Positions 25,515-34,310 of a DNA stretch of 60,343 nucleotides are shown here, one piece after another. Position 1 is the stretch's first letter. Every line of letters starts with the position of its first letter. A program made the position numbers and the translations under genes. The notes under the pieces are model-generated. The model was not told where the DNA came from, ran no database searches, and was given only the letters and a program-made list of their open reading frames with translations. Origin of the DNA: Pegethrix bostrychoides GSE-TBD4-15B (GTDB lineage Bacteria; Cyanobacteriota; Cyanobacteriia; Elainellales; Elainellaceae); NCBI GenBank assembly GCA_019359155.1, contig JAHHHV010000012.1, positions 1 through 60,343 of the forward strand, read 5' to 3'.

Positions 25515-26270
25515 ATGAAACGAAGAGAGCTGATCTATGCGGGTGCAGGGCTGCTGGCGGGTTGGGGGCTGAGCTTAGTCGATCGCGAAGCGCAGGCGCA
25601 GTCGGGCGGGCTATCGGTGCAGTATTTCGGGCATAGCTGCTTTTTGTTGAGCGGCGACGGGCGCAGGATTTTGGTCAACCCGTTTCGTCCGGGGGGCTGC
25701 ACGGCGGGGTATGCTGCGCCACAGGCTGCCGCTGATCTCGTCATGATCAGCAGCCGCTTGCTGGATGAGGGCGCAGTCGATGGCCTAGTCGGCAGTCCGC
25801 GCATTCTGTTTGAGCCAGGAGTCTACGAACTCAACGGCTTTCAGGTGCAGGGAATCGGCATGGATCACGATGATGTCAAAGGCCGTCGCTTTGGGGTAAA
25901 CGTTGCCTGGAAATGGCAGCAGGGCGGCGTAAATATTCTGCACCTAGGCGGCGCGGCAGCTCCCATCACCACTGAGCAGCAGATTTTAATGGGTCGCCCC
26001 GATCTGCTGCTGCTCCCTGTCGGCGGCGGTGCCAAAGCCTTCACGCCGGAAGAGGCGCGAGCGGCAGTGCTGCTGCTCAACCCGAAGTTAGTCGTTCCCA
26101 CCCAATATTTGACGGCGGCGGCAGACCCAGCTAGCTGCGATATTTTGCCAGTTGATAGCTTTTTGAGCCTGATGAGCGGCATCCCCAACCAGCAGGTCGG
26201 CAGCTCGATTACGCTGAGCGCAAGCGACTTGCCTAGCAGCAGCCAGATTCGGGTGATGAGCTACTCGTAG
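25515..26270 (+). CDS. Metallo-beta-lactamase-fold protein lacking the metal site
   Basis: 251 residues. The N-terminus MKRRELIYAGAGLLAGWGLS with RR just before a hydrophobic run reads as a Tat or signal-anchor sequence. The body follows the UPF0173-type MBL fold: VQYFGHSCFLLSGDGRRILVNPF, GMDHDDVKG, ILHLGGAA, LLLPVGGGAKAFTPEEA and VVPTQYL. The HxHxDH motif, however, is ISSRLLDEG, the second-shell GD is GG, and the PMHY His is Gln. Binding of two metals as in hydrolases is therefore unlikely. This looks like an exported pseudo-enzyme; role unknown. Some cyanobacterial relatives appear to share the degeneration, but I could not verify this. Confidence 0.72.
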   Translation: MKRRELIYAGAGLLAGWGLSLVDREAQAQSGGLSVQYFGHSCFLLSGDGRRILVNPFRPGGCTAGYAAPQAAADLVMISSRLLDEGAVDGLVGSPRILFEPGVYELNGFQVQGIGMDHDDVKGRRFGVNVAWKWQQGGVNILHLGGAAAPITTEQQILMGRPDLLLLPVGGGAKAFTPEEARAAVLLLNPKLVVPTQYLTAAADPASCDILPVDSFLSLMSGIPNQQVGSSITLSASDLPSSSQIRVMSYS

Positions 26271-26386
26271 CTATTGCGACAGTAGCTATTGCGACATCTG
26301 TAGTCAAAACCACAATATTGATAGCCTAAAACTCTCTATGATGCAAAGCTGACATTCACCCTAGTCTGAGGAGTTTGGAGGCAATC

Positions 26387-27826
26387 ATGAGTACAGAAAT
26401 TGACCTGAAGCGTTCGGAGCCACCGAGTGGCTCACCCTATACTGGCTGGCAGGCGGCAATCGCCAACTACTTCAAGTTTGGCTTTTACCGCACCAACTTC
26501 AAGACCGAGATTCTGGCTGGCCTCACCACCTTCATGACGATGGCCTACATTCTGGTGGTCAATCCGCTGATTCTCTCAGATGCGATCTTCCTCAGCCAAC
26601 CCAAAGACCTGTTCGGCGAGCTGGTCGTTTCAACAGCAATTGCCTCCATGATTGGGACGCTAGTGATGGCGCTGGTGGCCAAATACCCATTTGCGCTGGC
26701 TCCCGGCATGGGGATGAACGCCTTTTTTGCCTATTCTGTGGTGCTGACGCTGCAAATCCCTTGGCGGGTGGCGCTGGCGGCTGTGTTTGTTGAGGGTCTG
26801 GTGTTTATTGCCCTCACCGTCACCGACCTGCGGCGGCATCTGATCACGGCAGTGCCAGAGGTCATCAAAACTGCCACCACCGTTGGGATTGGCCTGTTTC
26901 TGGCCTATATCGGCCTTAGCGGCACTGTGGAAACGGGCGGCGCGGGGCTAATTGTTGCCAACGCAGTCACCAAGACCACTTTTGGCAGCTTCGTTCAGCC
27001 ACAGACAATTCTGGCGACAGTCGGGATTTTTATGACGGTGTTCTTCATGGTGCGGCGGATCAAAGGAGCGCTGCTCTGGGGGATTATCGGCACAGCAATT
27101 CTGGGCTGGGTGCTGGGCGTGGCGACTCCGCCCACCGGACTTATCGCGCCACCCGTCTGGCCGGTGCATTTGTTTGGGCAGGCGTTTGGCGGCTTAGGCG
27201 GCATCAATGCGGGCAACATCATCGACTTTATTGCGGTGCTGCTAGTGTTTCTGTTTGTCGATATGTTTGACACCATCGGCACGCTGGCGGGCGTGGGAAC
27301 GCAGGCGGGCTACATCGACGAGAACGGCGAGCTGCCCCGCGCTAATCAGGCGCTGTTTGCCGATGCGGTAGCTACGACATCAGGTGCGATTATCGGCAAC
27401 TCGGCGGTCACCACTTTTGTCGAATCTGCTTCAGGCGTGGCTGAAGGAGGACGCACGGGCTTTACGGCGGTGGTAGTCGCGGCGCTGTTTGCTCTGTCGC
27501 TGCTGTTTGGCCCCGTCTTTGAGGCGATCCCCGGCTTCGCTACGGCTCCAGTGCTGACGATTGTAGGCGTGCTGATGATGATGTCAATTAAAACAATTAA
27601 CTGGGATGATTTGGCGGAGGCTGTGCCCGCGTTTCTGACGATCTTTTTTATCCCGTTTGGCTTCTCGATTGCCGCCGGACTCTCAGCCGGACTCATCTCC
27701 TATCCGCTGATTAAGACTTTCCAGGGCAAGGCGCATGAGGTGACGCTAATTACCTGGATCTTGGCAGCTATTTTTGCGGCTCGATTTGCCTTTATGGCGA
27801 TCCGGTTTGGAGCAGCGGCATCCTAG
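26387..27826 (+). CDS. NCS2 family nucleobase permease (AzgA-like)
   Basis: A 479-residue purine permease of the AzgA/COG2252 branch (adenine, guanine, hypoxanthine). Marks are the entry YFKFGFYRTNFKTEILAGLTTFMTMAYILVVNP, ALAPGMGMNAFFAY and FVDMFDTIGTLAGVGTQAGY, then SAVTTFVESASGVAEGGRTGFTAVV. About 12-14 membrane helices. The ATG at 26387 has GGAGG six bases upstream and is preferred over a TTG at 26375. With 8-oxoguanine deaminase upstream (21714) it hints at purine salvage, but they are 3.3 kb apart and other genes lie between. Confidence 0.92.
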   Translation: MSTEIDLKRSEPPSGSPYTGWQAAIANYFKFGFYRTNFKTEILAGLTTFMTMAYILVVNPLILSDAIFLSQPKDLFGELVVSTAIASMIGTLVMALVAKYPFALAPGMGMNAFFAYSVVLTLQIPWRVALAAVFVEGLVFIALTVTDLRRHLITAVPEVIKTATTVGIGLFLAYIGLSGTVETGGAGLIVANAVTKTTFGSFVQPQTILATVGIFMTVFFMVRRIKGALLWGIIGTAILGWVLGVATPPTGLIAPPVWPVHLFGQAFGGLGGINAGNIIDFIAVLLVFLFVDMFDTIGTLAGVGTQAGYIDENGELPRANQALFADAVATTSGAIIGNSAVTTFVESASGVAEGGRTGFTAVVVAALFALSLLFGPVFEAIPGFATAPVLTIVGVLMMMSIKTINWDDLAEAVPAFLTIFFIPFGFSIAAGLSAGLISYPLIKTFQGKAHEVTLITWILAAIFAARFAFMAIRFGAAAS

Positions 27827-27916
27827 AGCTGGCGGGTGCGCTTGCAGATTGGCAACAGCGAGGCGATAGGATAGAGGCTGAAGGCTTGCCGAACGCCAGA
27901 GGAGCTGTTAACAGGT

Positions 27917-30640
27917 ATGGTTGAACCCACGCCGCCATCTACACCGCCATCTACGCCGCGAGAGCGATTCAATATTTCGCAGCTCGCCATCCAGCATTCC
28001 TGGCTGACACTAGGGTTTTGGATTGCGGTAGCCGTGGCGGGCGCATTCGCCTTCAGCACGCTCAAATATGCGCTGTTCCCTGACATTACCTTTCCGGTCG
28101 TCGTGGTCAACGCTGCCGCGCCGCTGCCCACCGCCCTAGAGAGCGAAGCCCAGCTCACCCGCCCCATCGAGACGCAGCTGCAAGGTCTAGACAGACTGAA
28201 GCGCACCGATTCGCTCACCTATCCTAGTCGAGCCGTTGTCAGCCTCAGCTTTGCAGTGGGGACGGATCTGGCCACCGCACAGCAGGCAGTCGAGAGTCGC
28301 TTGCAGGATCTTGAGTTGCCCGGAGCCAAGCCAGAGGTGCTGCCGATCAACCTGAACGAAGCTGCCGTGATTAGCTACGCGATTCAGAGCAAGACCGCGC
28401 CGCTAGCCGAAGTTAGCAGCCTCACCCAAGCCAAAATCATCCCCAAAATCACTCAGATCCCTGATGTGCTAAAGGTAACGCTGCTGGGCGCACCGCTCAA
28501 AGTGCCTGCCGCTAAAGCGCTCCCTTCCAAGTCGTCTCCAGCCGCGCCAGCCAAAGAACCAGCCCAAGAACTAGCCCAAGAACTAGCCAGAGAAGCCCCT
28601 ACAATCGTCCGATTTAATGGCGCTGAGGCGGTGGCAATTCAGGTGGTGAAGCAGGGCACAGCCAACACGCTACAGGTCGTACAGCAGGTGGAAGCGGCGG
28701 TGAGTCAGCTGCGTCAAGCGCTGCCAGAGCTAGAGATTCAGATTGCCGCGACTCAGGCCAACTATATTCGAGCGGCGACAGGCGAGACAATTCAGGCGCT
28801 GATTGAGGCAATTGTGCTGTCGATTCTGGTGATCTTTCCGTTTTTGGGCAACTGGCGCGCCACCTTGATTTCGGCGCTGGCAATTCCGCTGTCGCTGCTC
28901 GGCACATTTATCGTCATGGCCATCTACGGCTTCAACCTCGAAACCCTGACGCTGCTGGCGCTGGCGCTGGTGATCGGCAATATTGTTGACGATGCAATTG
29001 TCGATGTCGAAAATATCTCGCGCCATCTCGAACAGGGTGAATCGCCTCGACAGGCGGCCATTACCGCCACCAACGAAATCGGACTCACCGTCACCGCAGC
29101 CACCCTGACCGCAGTGGCCGTATTTCTGCCCGTAGGCTTGATGGGCGGCGTGCTGGGACAGTTTTTTAAGCCGTTTGGGATCACGATTGCCGCCTCAATG
29201 ATCACCTCACTGCTGGTGGCACGGACGCTATCGCCCCTGCTTGCCGTCTACTGGCTCAGGCCAACCAAAGCGACATCGCGGGCTTCGGGCTGGACAGAGC
29301 GGATTAACCAAACCTACCGCCAGCTGCTTGACTGGTCACTGCGCCATCGGGGTTGGGTGGTTGGCATTGCCTGCTTTAGCTTTGTCGCTGGACTGGCTCT
29401 AATTCCGCTCATTCCCAAAGGTTTTATTCCCAAGCTTGATCGCGGTGAGTTTAACATTACATATACAGCGCCATTGCCTCAGGCTCCGGCAGCTTCACCC
29501 AATGCGTTAGCCAGAACTACTCAGATCAATCCTCAGCTCAACCCATCCCAGAATCCGCTGCAAAATCCACTTCAGAATTCACTCAAAGTCGCAGAACAGC
29601 TTGATGACTATCTACGTCAGTCGCCGCAGGTCGAAAACCTATTTACAGTAGTGGGAACGCGACAGGGAGAGCCAAACAAAGGCTCAATCTACGTCCAGCT
29701 CAAGCCCGATCGAACGCTGCCAACCGCTCAGGTGCAGGATCAGTTTCGCCGCGATCTGCCCGTCCCAGCTGGCGTTTCTACCAGCATTGAGGATATTCAG
29801 TTTGTGGATACAGGCGGTGAGCAGCCGGTGCAAATCAAAATTGTGGGCGAAGATTTGGCGGCATTAGGCCAAGCTGCCGAGGCGCTCAAAGCTCGGCTCG
29901 AAAAAATTCCCGGCTTTGAAGATGTGACGGCAACTGCTGAAGTCGGCCAGGGAGGACAGATCGCCCAGATCAATCGGTCAAACGGTCAGCGTCTAGCGGT
30001 GGTCAGCGCCAACCTGGGGCATGACTTAACGCTGGGAGAAGCGACAGATCAAGCAGTTGCCGAGGCCAAAGCGGTTCTCCCGGCTGGCTTGAGTCTGGAT
30101 CTAGGCGGTGATTCGGCCAGAGTTGGAGAGGTTTTGGGCAGCTTTGGGGGCACGCTGGCGCTCTCGTTGCTCTGTATTGTGCTGGTGCTGCTCTGGCTGT
30201 TTAGAAGCTGGGTGGATACAGTCGTGATTTTTATGGCGCTGCCTCTCTCTACGGTTGGGGCAATGATTGGGCTATTAATTACTCAAAGCGACTTCGGCAT
30301 GATTTCGCTGATTGGAATTATCTTCTTGTTCGGCCTCACGAATAAAAACGCGATTTTAATCGTAGACTACATCAAGCAGCTGCGGCGGTCTGGCCTGTCG
30401 CGTCGTGAAGCGATTCTAGAAGCCGTGCCAATACGTCTGCGACCCATTTTGATGACGACTGCTGCAACAATTCTGGGAATGCTGCCGATTGCGCTGGGCT
30501 TTGGGGCTGGCGCTGAACTGCGCGCCCCGATGGCGGTGGCCATTATGGGCGGTCTGGTCACCTCAACGCTGCTCAGCTTGCTGGTCGTGCCCGTGATCTA
30601 CGATCTGCTCGATGAGTGGCGAATGAGGCGCAGCCGCTGA
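27917..30640 (+). CDS. Efflux RND transporter permease (HAE1/AcrB-like)
   Basis: 907-residue proton-driven exporter of the RND superfamily in the inner membrane. It has TM1 near 25, a first periplasmic loop (about 55-285), TM2-TM6 with the proton-relay region GNIVDDAIVDVEN (about 352-364), a second loop (about 500-720) and TM7-TM12 with FGLTNKNAILIVDYIK. It is 130-140 residues shorter than AcrB because both loops are reduced, and both loops carry short Ala/Gln/Pro or Asn-Pro-Leu repeats (QELAQELARE; NPLQNPLQNSL). No membrane-fusion or outer-membrane partner is adjacent. Substrate unknown. The start at 27917 begins with a Pro/Thr-rich head of 15 residues. Confidence 0.87.
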   Translation: MVEPTPPSTPPSTPRERFNISQLAIQHSWLTLGFWIAVAVAGAFAFSTLKYALFPDITFPVVVVNAAAPLPTALESEAQLTRPIETQLQGLDRLKRTDSLTYPSRAVVSLSFAVGTDLATAQQAVESRLQDLELPGAKPEVLPINLNEAAVISYAIQSKTAPLAEVSSLTQAKIIPKITQIPDVLKVTLLGAPLKVPAAKALPSKSSPAAPAKEPAQELAQELAREAPTIVRFNGAEAVAIQVVKQGTANTLQVVQQVEAAVSQLRQALPELEIQIAATQANYIRAATGETIQALIEAIVLSILVIFPFLGNWRATLISALAIPLSLLGTFIVMAIYGFNLETLTLLALALVIGNIVDDAIVDVENISRHLEQGESPRQAAITATNEIGLTVTAATLTAVAVFLPVGLMGGVLGQFFKPFGITIAASMITSLLVARTLSPLLAVYWLRPTKATSRASGWTERINQTYRQLLDWSLRHRGWVVGIACFSFVAGLALIPLIPKGFIPKLDRGEFNITYTAPLPQAPAASPNALARTTQINPQLNPSQNPLQNPLQNSLKVAEQLDDYLRQSPQVENLFTVVGTRQGEPNKGSIYVQLKPDRTLPTAQVQDQFRRDLPVPAGVSTSIEDIQFVDTGGEQPVQIKIVGEDLAALGQAAEALKARLEKIPGFEDVTATAEVGQGGQIAQINRSNGQRLAVVSANLGHDLTLGEATDQAVAEAKAVLPAGLSLDLGGDSARVGEVLGSFGGTLALSLLCIVLVLLWLFRSWVDTVVIFMALPLSTVGAMIGLLITQSDFGMISLIGIIFLFGLTNKNAILIVDYIKQLRRSGLSRREAILEAVPIRLRPILMTTAATILGMLPIALGFGAGAELRAPMAVAIMGGLVTSTLLSLLVVPVIYDLLDEWRMRRSR

Positions 30641-30707
30641 AGGGGTGCGTCATTAGTTCGTGATATTTGGAGTGCTATTATGAAGCCAGAGAGCCTAAGG
30701 TCAGCCA

Positions 30708-31385
30708 ATGACAGTTGCTTTTAGAGAGTCAGTCGAGACAAATATTTTGCAGCGGCGTGATGCAACCTGGCAGGACTACGTGGCGCTGCGAGACAGTACA
30801 GATCCCAATCTAAACTGGCGGAAAATTGCGTTTTATCAGGGATGGCTCTGGGCAGATATGGGAACTGAAGGGCCGGGACATGCTTCGTTTAGCGACTTAA
30901 TGACGATGATTTTTGGCTTCTGGGCATTCCTCTACCCTGAACCCGTGCTGCAATCTTACGGACGCTGCCTAATTGATCTGCCAGAGACCCACGCCTGCGC
31001 GCCAGATCTGGTGCTTTACAAGGGCGAAAATATTCCCCGGTGGCAGCCCGGAGAACCGCGCCGGATTGAGCTAACGCGGCATCGCCTGCCGGATCTAGTG
31101 GGCGAAATTGCCGATACGAGCCTCAGTCTTGATCTAGACGAGCAGAAGCAGCTTTACGCCAGCTTGGGGATTGCAGAATATTGGGTGATTGACGTGAAGG
31201 GAACCAGGCTGTTTGCGTTTGGGCGAACGGATGCTGGCCTTTATGAACCGATTCAGGTTTCGCAGGTCTTGCCGGGACTGCCGATCGATCTGGTGACGCA
31301 GGCGCTGGAGCGACTGACACAGGAAACAAATACGGCAGCGGCAAACTGGTTAATGCAGCAGATCCAGATGAATAGGTCGCAGTGA
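30708..31385 (+). CDS. Uma2 family endonuclease-like protein (DUF820)
   Basis: 225 residues of the PD-(D/E)XK-fold Uma2 family, greatly expanded in cyanobacteria. Marks are TWQDYVALRD, the Asp of CAPDLVLYKGENIP and the LVGEIADTSLSLDLDEQKQLYASLGIAEYWVIDVK segment that forms the restriction-like core (E then Q/K). Functions of the family are not settled; many copies look linked to selfish-element or restriction-like activity. It lies alone 67 bp after the RND gene. It is intact. Confidence 0.88.
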   Translation: MTVAFRESVETNILQRRDATWQDYVALRDSTDPNLNWRKIAFYQGWLWADMGTEGPGHASFSDLMTMIFGFWAFLYPEPVLQSYGRCLIDLPETHACAPDLVLYKGENIPRWQPGEPRRIELTRHRLPDLVGEIADTSLSLDLDEQKQLYASLGIAEYWVIDVKGTRLFAFGRTDAGLYEPIQVSQVLPGLPIDLVTQALERLTQETNTAAANWLMQQIQMNRSQ

Positions 31386-31430
31386 ACTGCTATAAGGTGA
31401 ATTGCTATAAGCTCGACAGAGCCAGCTTAG

Positions 31431-32033
31431 TCAACGCTGCATTTGGCGCTTCAGGGCTTCTAGCTCCTCGTCAGTTTCCCACTTTTGAAACGCTTTCTCT
31501 AGATCAAGCGGCGGCTTGGCGGTTTGGTTCCAGCCGGCGGTCTGCCACTGCTGCTCGGTGCTACCCGCCTGCTGAGCCGCCTGCGCGCTGGCTGTGGCTT
31601 GATAGCTTGCTCGGTTAGCCTGCGCTTCGGCCACTTTGGATTTCACCTCGCGCCTGCGGATCTGGATCTGCTGCTGAAGCTCGACCGTCTGCTGCATCCG
31701 CTGCTTCAAGACTTCCATCTGCCCCCAGAGCTGATTGCCCTGACGCAGCAGAGCGGCTTCGCGCTCCTCGGCAGGCTTGGCTAGGTCGAACCGCTGAGCT
31801 GCTTTCGCCTTCTCAATTCGCTCATGCCAGCGCTGAATTTCCTGAGCGGTCGCCAAAATCTCGTCTTGCAGCCGCTTTTCGCGCACCTTCAGCTCAGCCA
31901 AAAGCCGCAGCGTCTCTTCTTCTTGCTCCAGCAGATTTTCTTCGAGGGCTTGCAGCTCTAGATGTGGATTGTTGCGGATAAACTCCTCCAGCCGCATCTC
32001 CAAGAAGCTGCTCAAATCTTCAAATATTCCCAT
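31431..32033 (-). CDS. TIGR04376-type coiled-coil protein
   Basis: 200 residues, a cyanobacterial family of unknown role. It opens MGIFEDLSSFLEMRLEEFIRNNPHLELQ, followed by a long coiled coil (EEETLRLLAELKVREKRLQDEILATAQEIQRW; QRFDLAKPAEEREAALLRQGNQLWGQM) and a Gln/Ala-rich tail that ends in LDLEKAFQKWETDEELEALKRQ. There is a weak likeness to PspA/Vipp1-type helices, so a membrane-stress or membrane-binding role can be imagined but not shown. The ATG at 32033 is preferred over an in-frame start at 32099 because the family N-terminus starts there. Confidence 0.82.
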   Translation of the reverse strand: MGIFEDLSSFLEMRLEEFIRNNPHLELQALEENLLEQEEETLRLLAELKVREKRLQDEILATAQEIQRWHERIEKAKAAQRFDLAKPAEEREAALLRQGNQLWGQMEVLKQRMQQTVELQQQIQIRRREVKSKVAEAQANRASYQATASAQAAQQAGSTEQQWQTAGWNQTAKPPLDLEKAFQKWETDEELEALKRQMQR

Positions 32034-32113
32034 AGCGATTCTTGTGGGGGTGAGAGTCTGTTTTATCCTAACAATTGTTCTGGTGCAAATCTGGTGCAAA
32101 CTTTAAGTCCGGT

Positions 32114-33469
32114 TCAAGTCCGGCTCAAGAACAGATCCCAATAGCTCTCTGGTCGCTCCGTCAGACAGCGCTGAATCGACAGAGGCTGGAGCTGAGCGTC
32201 ATGATCGATATAGCGCAGGTTAAAGCCTTCTGACTGAATGGCTTCGAGAAATTCTCGCGCTTTCGGGTAGCGAGCTGAGCCAAACTCTAGGGCAATTTTA
32301 ATCTCAGGATTGCGGCGAATTGTTTGCTTCATACCGTCCCAAACGGCCTGCTCTGCGCCTTCAGTGTCAATTTTAATCAGATCTACCTGCGGCCAGTCTG
32401 CGGTCAGATCGTCAATTGTCACCGTCTGCACCGCCATCACCTGATCGGCAGGCGCTGCGTTGATATGCAGCGAGGCATGTCCTGTGTTGCCGTGCGGCAC
32501 AATCAGATTGACCATCTCGCCGCTTTGATTAGAGGCTGCCAGCGGCATGACTTCAGCGCAGTCGTTGAATCCGTTGACTTCGATCGATTTTCTCACCAGC
32601 TCTGCCAGCTTGAAGTTTGGCTCTAGCGCTAGCACCCGTCCCGTTGCGCCCACAGCCCCCGCCATCAGCAGCGTATAGTAGCCGTGGTTTGCGCCTACAT
32701 CCAGGCAGTGCCAGCCCGGTTGCAGCAGGCGAGTCACAGCCAGCGTCATCCAGGTTTCCCAAAAGCCATTCATGCAAAGATGGGGCACAATTCCCACATC
32801 CTGGCTGTCGGCATAGAGCAAGTATTGGCCCAACACCCGACAGAGCATGATGCCCTCTCCCAGATAGGCGGTTTGGCAGCTTGCTCGGCAAAGGCGTTGG
32901 AAGTCCTGCTTGGAAAGCTGAGCTGAGGATTTGGCCAGTCCGCTGCTGGTTGTCAAGAGTTTCTCTAAGCGCTGCACCCGGTCTAGCAAACTCTGCATCT
33001 GCCGATTGGTTTGATCAACTCGCTCTGAGCAGTCGAGAATCGCTTTCATCTGCCCTGCTTGGCCTTCAGTGCCCAACCAGCCGCGAATCCGGTGGCGCAA
33101 CCCGCCTGACTGCTGACCGGCTGGATCTATCTCTTGAAGAAATGCTTGGAAGTGACTCGCATCCAGCGTAGAGAGGCCAATCAGCTCATCTCGCTGGGTG
33201 AATATCACAAAAACTTCGTTGGCAAAAACGGGATGAAGCTGCTCCAGAGTTTGTCGGAGGAAGCGGCGGTCTATTTTGCTCAACATACCTTTGTGGAACA
33301 GCAGCCAGTCAAATTCATGGGGCTGCTGGCAATAGGTTGCGCGGTAGGGCGAGACCTGCGGAAAGCTGGCTTTAAGCTTCAGCGGCGCTAACAGCCGTTC
33401 ACCGGGCTGGATATGCTGCTTTACAAAGCGGATAGCCTCTTGCCAGAAATCTCTCTCTAATTCCGTCAT
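32114..33469 (-). CDS. FkbM family methyltransferase with N-terminal extension
   Basis: 451-residue SAM-dependent methyltransferase. The C-terminal 220 residues carry the FkbM domain: motif I CLDVGANHGYYTLLMA, ALEPN, GNTGHASLHINAAP and IKIDTEGAEQAVWDGM. These enzymes O-methylate sugars or polyketide hydroxyls, often in surface glycans. The first 220 residues are a separate domain (WQEAIRFVKQHIQPGERLLAP; FDWLLFHKGMLSKI; VFANEVFVIFTQRDELIG) followed by a short coil (RLEKLLTTSS) and are unlike anything I recognise. The start at 33469 is chosen since the upstream frame to 33502 is short. It is near the GT4/GT39 pair, which may make the methylated glycan. Confidence 0.84.
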   Translation of the reverse strand: MTELERDFWQEAIRFVKQHIQPGERLLAPLKLKASFPQVSPYRATYCQQPHEFDWLLFHKGMLSKIDRRFLRQTLEQLHPVFANEVFVIFTQRDELIGLSTLDASHFQAFLQEIDPAGQQSGGLRHRIRGWLGTEGQAGQMKAILDCSERVDQTNRQMQSLLDRVQRLEKLLTTSSGLAKSSAQLSKQDFQRLCRASCQTAYLGEGIMLCRVLGQYLLYADSQDVGIVPHLCMNGFWETWMTLAVTRLLQPGWHCLDVGANHGYYTLLMAGAVGATGRVLALEPNFKLAELVRKSIEVNGFNDCAEVMPLAASNQSGEMVNLIVPHGNTGHASLHINAAPADQVMAVQTVTIDDLTADWPQVDLIKIDTEGAEQAVWDGMKQTIRRNPEIKIALEFGSARYPKAREFLEAIQSEGFNLRYIDHDAQLQPLSIQRCLTERPESYWDLFLSRT

Positions 33470-33537
33470 GCTCAGGCTCGCGCTGAAATATTTCCCAACC
33501 ATACCGCAAGCTGAGCGTCAGAGCGCAGCTGCACCTA

Positions 33538-33707
33538 CGGCGTTGCTGGATCAAGGTATGAATCTCTACCTGAGTTGCAAGTCTCTTCGCCCCCCAGCCC
33601 CCAATTCTGGGGGAGCCGGATTTCTCAAAGTCCCCCAGAATTGGGGGATTTAGGGGGCGAGGAAACTGGCAACTCAGACAGATTCATCCCTACATTCAGC
33701 AACGCCG
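33538..33707. mobile_element. MITE-like element, copy 1
   Basis: 170 bp, bounded by terminal inverted repeats CGGCGTTGCTGGATCAAGG... and ...ATTCAGCAACGCCG (12 of 13 outer bases agree, and the GGTATGAATC part about 17 bases in is also inverted). Inside lies a large palindrome of C-rich and G-rich arms (GCCCCCAATTCTGGGGGAGC; CCCCCAGAATTGGGGG) around GATTTCTCAAAG. It has no coding capacity. The same element recurs at 35218 in the same orientation. The C-rich core resembles dispersed intergenic repeats of other cyanobacteria, recognised from memory only. A target-site duplication is not clear. Confidence 0.82.
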
Positions 33708-33728
33708 AGATCTATACAGGCAGCTCAG

Positions 33729-33929
33729 CTATCGCAGCAGCACGCTCATGTATTTGCCGGGGGAGAAGGGCGCGGGAACCATTGGCGAAAACTGGCTGCG
33801 GTCGGTGATCATCTGCCGCACGTACATTTCGCTAATGACATGGTTGACTTGCTCTCGCGTCCCGACGATCCAAATCTGCGCCTGATGGCCAAGCGGCTCC
33901 GGCAGACGTTCGTTGAACTCTGTAGACAT
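33729..33929 (-). CDS. Small conserved protein, unknown function
   Basis: 66 residues, a compact alpha/beta protein: LPEPLGHQAQIWIVGTREQV, NHVISEMYVRQMITDRSQFS, ending in VPAPFSPGKYMSVLLR. A good ribosome site (GAGGT, 8 bases) precedes the ATG. The sequence has the look of a conserved cyanobacterial family whose members share the VPAPFxPGKYMSVL end, though I can name none. It lies inside the region bounded by the two MITE copies. Confidence 0.6.
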   Translation of the reverse strand: MSTEFNERLPEPLGHQAQIWIVGTREQVNHVISEMYVRQMITDRSQFSPMVPAPFSPGKYMSVLLR

Positions 33930-34310
33930 CGTTATTTACCTCGTATACTTCTGTGTATTGGTTGCGTACTCGCATGAGTTGGCCTGAAGTCAAGACCTAA
34001 AGCGACAGCTTCTCAAGCTGCTTGTGTTGCGGAGGCGTGCCATAATCGACACAGCCCTACCTGCTGCGAGTAACAGCTGGTAGGGTTAGCTGGCTAGTTG
34101 TGGGTTCAAGCACTTCTAGTCAGCGACCTCGCCTCAAGTCTCGACCTCCCTGGCTGGATTGAGCCAGTTGAAAAATCATAAGCTGAAATACCCATTTTGC
34201 ACAAGTGGGTATTGAGCAATTCATCATTACATTCACTAATGCCTCTGTAGTTCGCCTGAATTCCAGATAGCTGCTCTTTTAGGTCACTCCGAGATATTAC
34301 GGAACTTGCT
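33930..34310. other. Intergenic region before the RTX pseudogene
   Basis: About 380 bp. It holds the hairpin at 34055-34085 and otherwise no gene; a minus-strand open frame over 34106-34546 is antisense to the pseudogene. There is a short AT-rich stretch at 33940-33965 that could carry the promoter of the 66-residue gene. Confidence 0.45.
34055..34085. repeat. Inverted repeat (hairpin)
   Basis: CCCTACCTGCTG and CAGCTGGTAGGG, 11 of 12 bp paired, loop of 7. No T-run follows. It lies upstream of the 66-residue gene on the minus strand and before the RTX pseudogene on the plus strand; it could be a terminator or leader stem. Confidence 0.55.

Noticed and set aside
33538-33707. CRISPR-like or terminator-only reading of the C/G-rich palindrome
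   Set aside because: There are no regular spacers; matching terminal inverted repeats and a second copy at 35218 fit a MITE better.
34086-34130. T-arm-like text GGTTCAAGC as a tRNA
   Set aside because: No D-arm, anticodon arm or acceptor can be folded around it.
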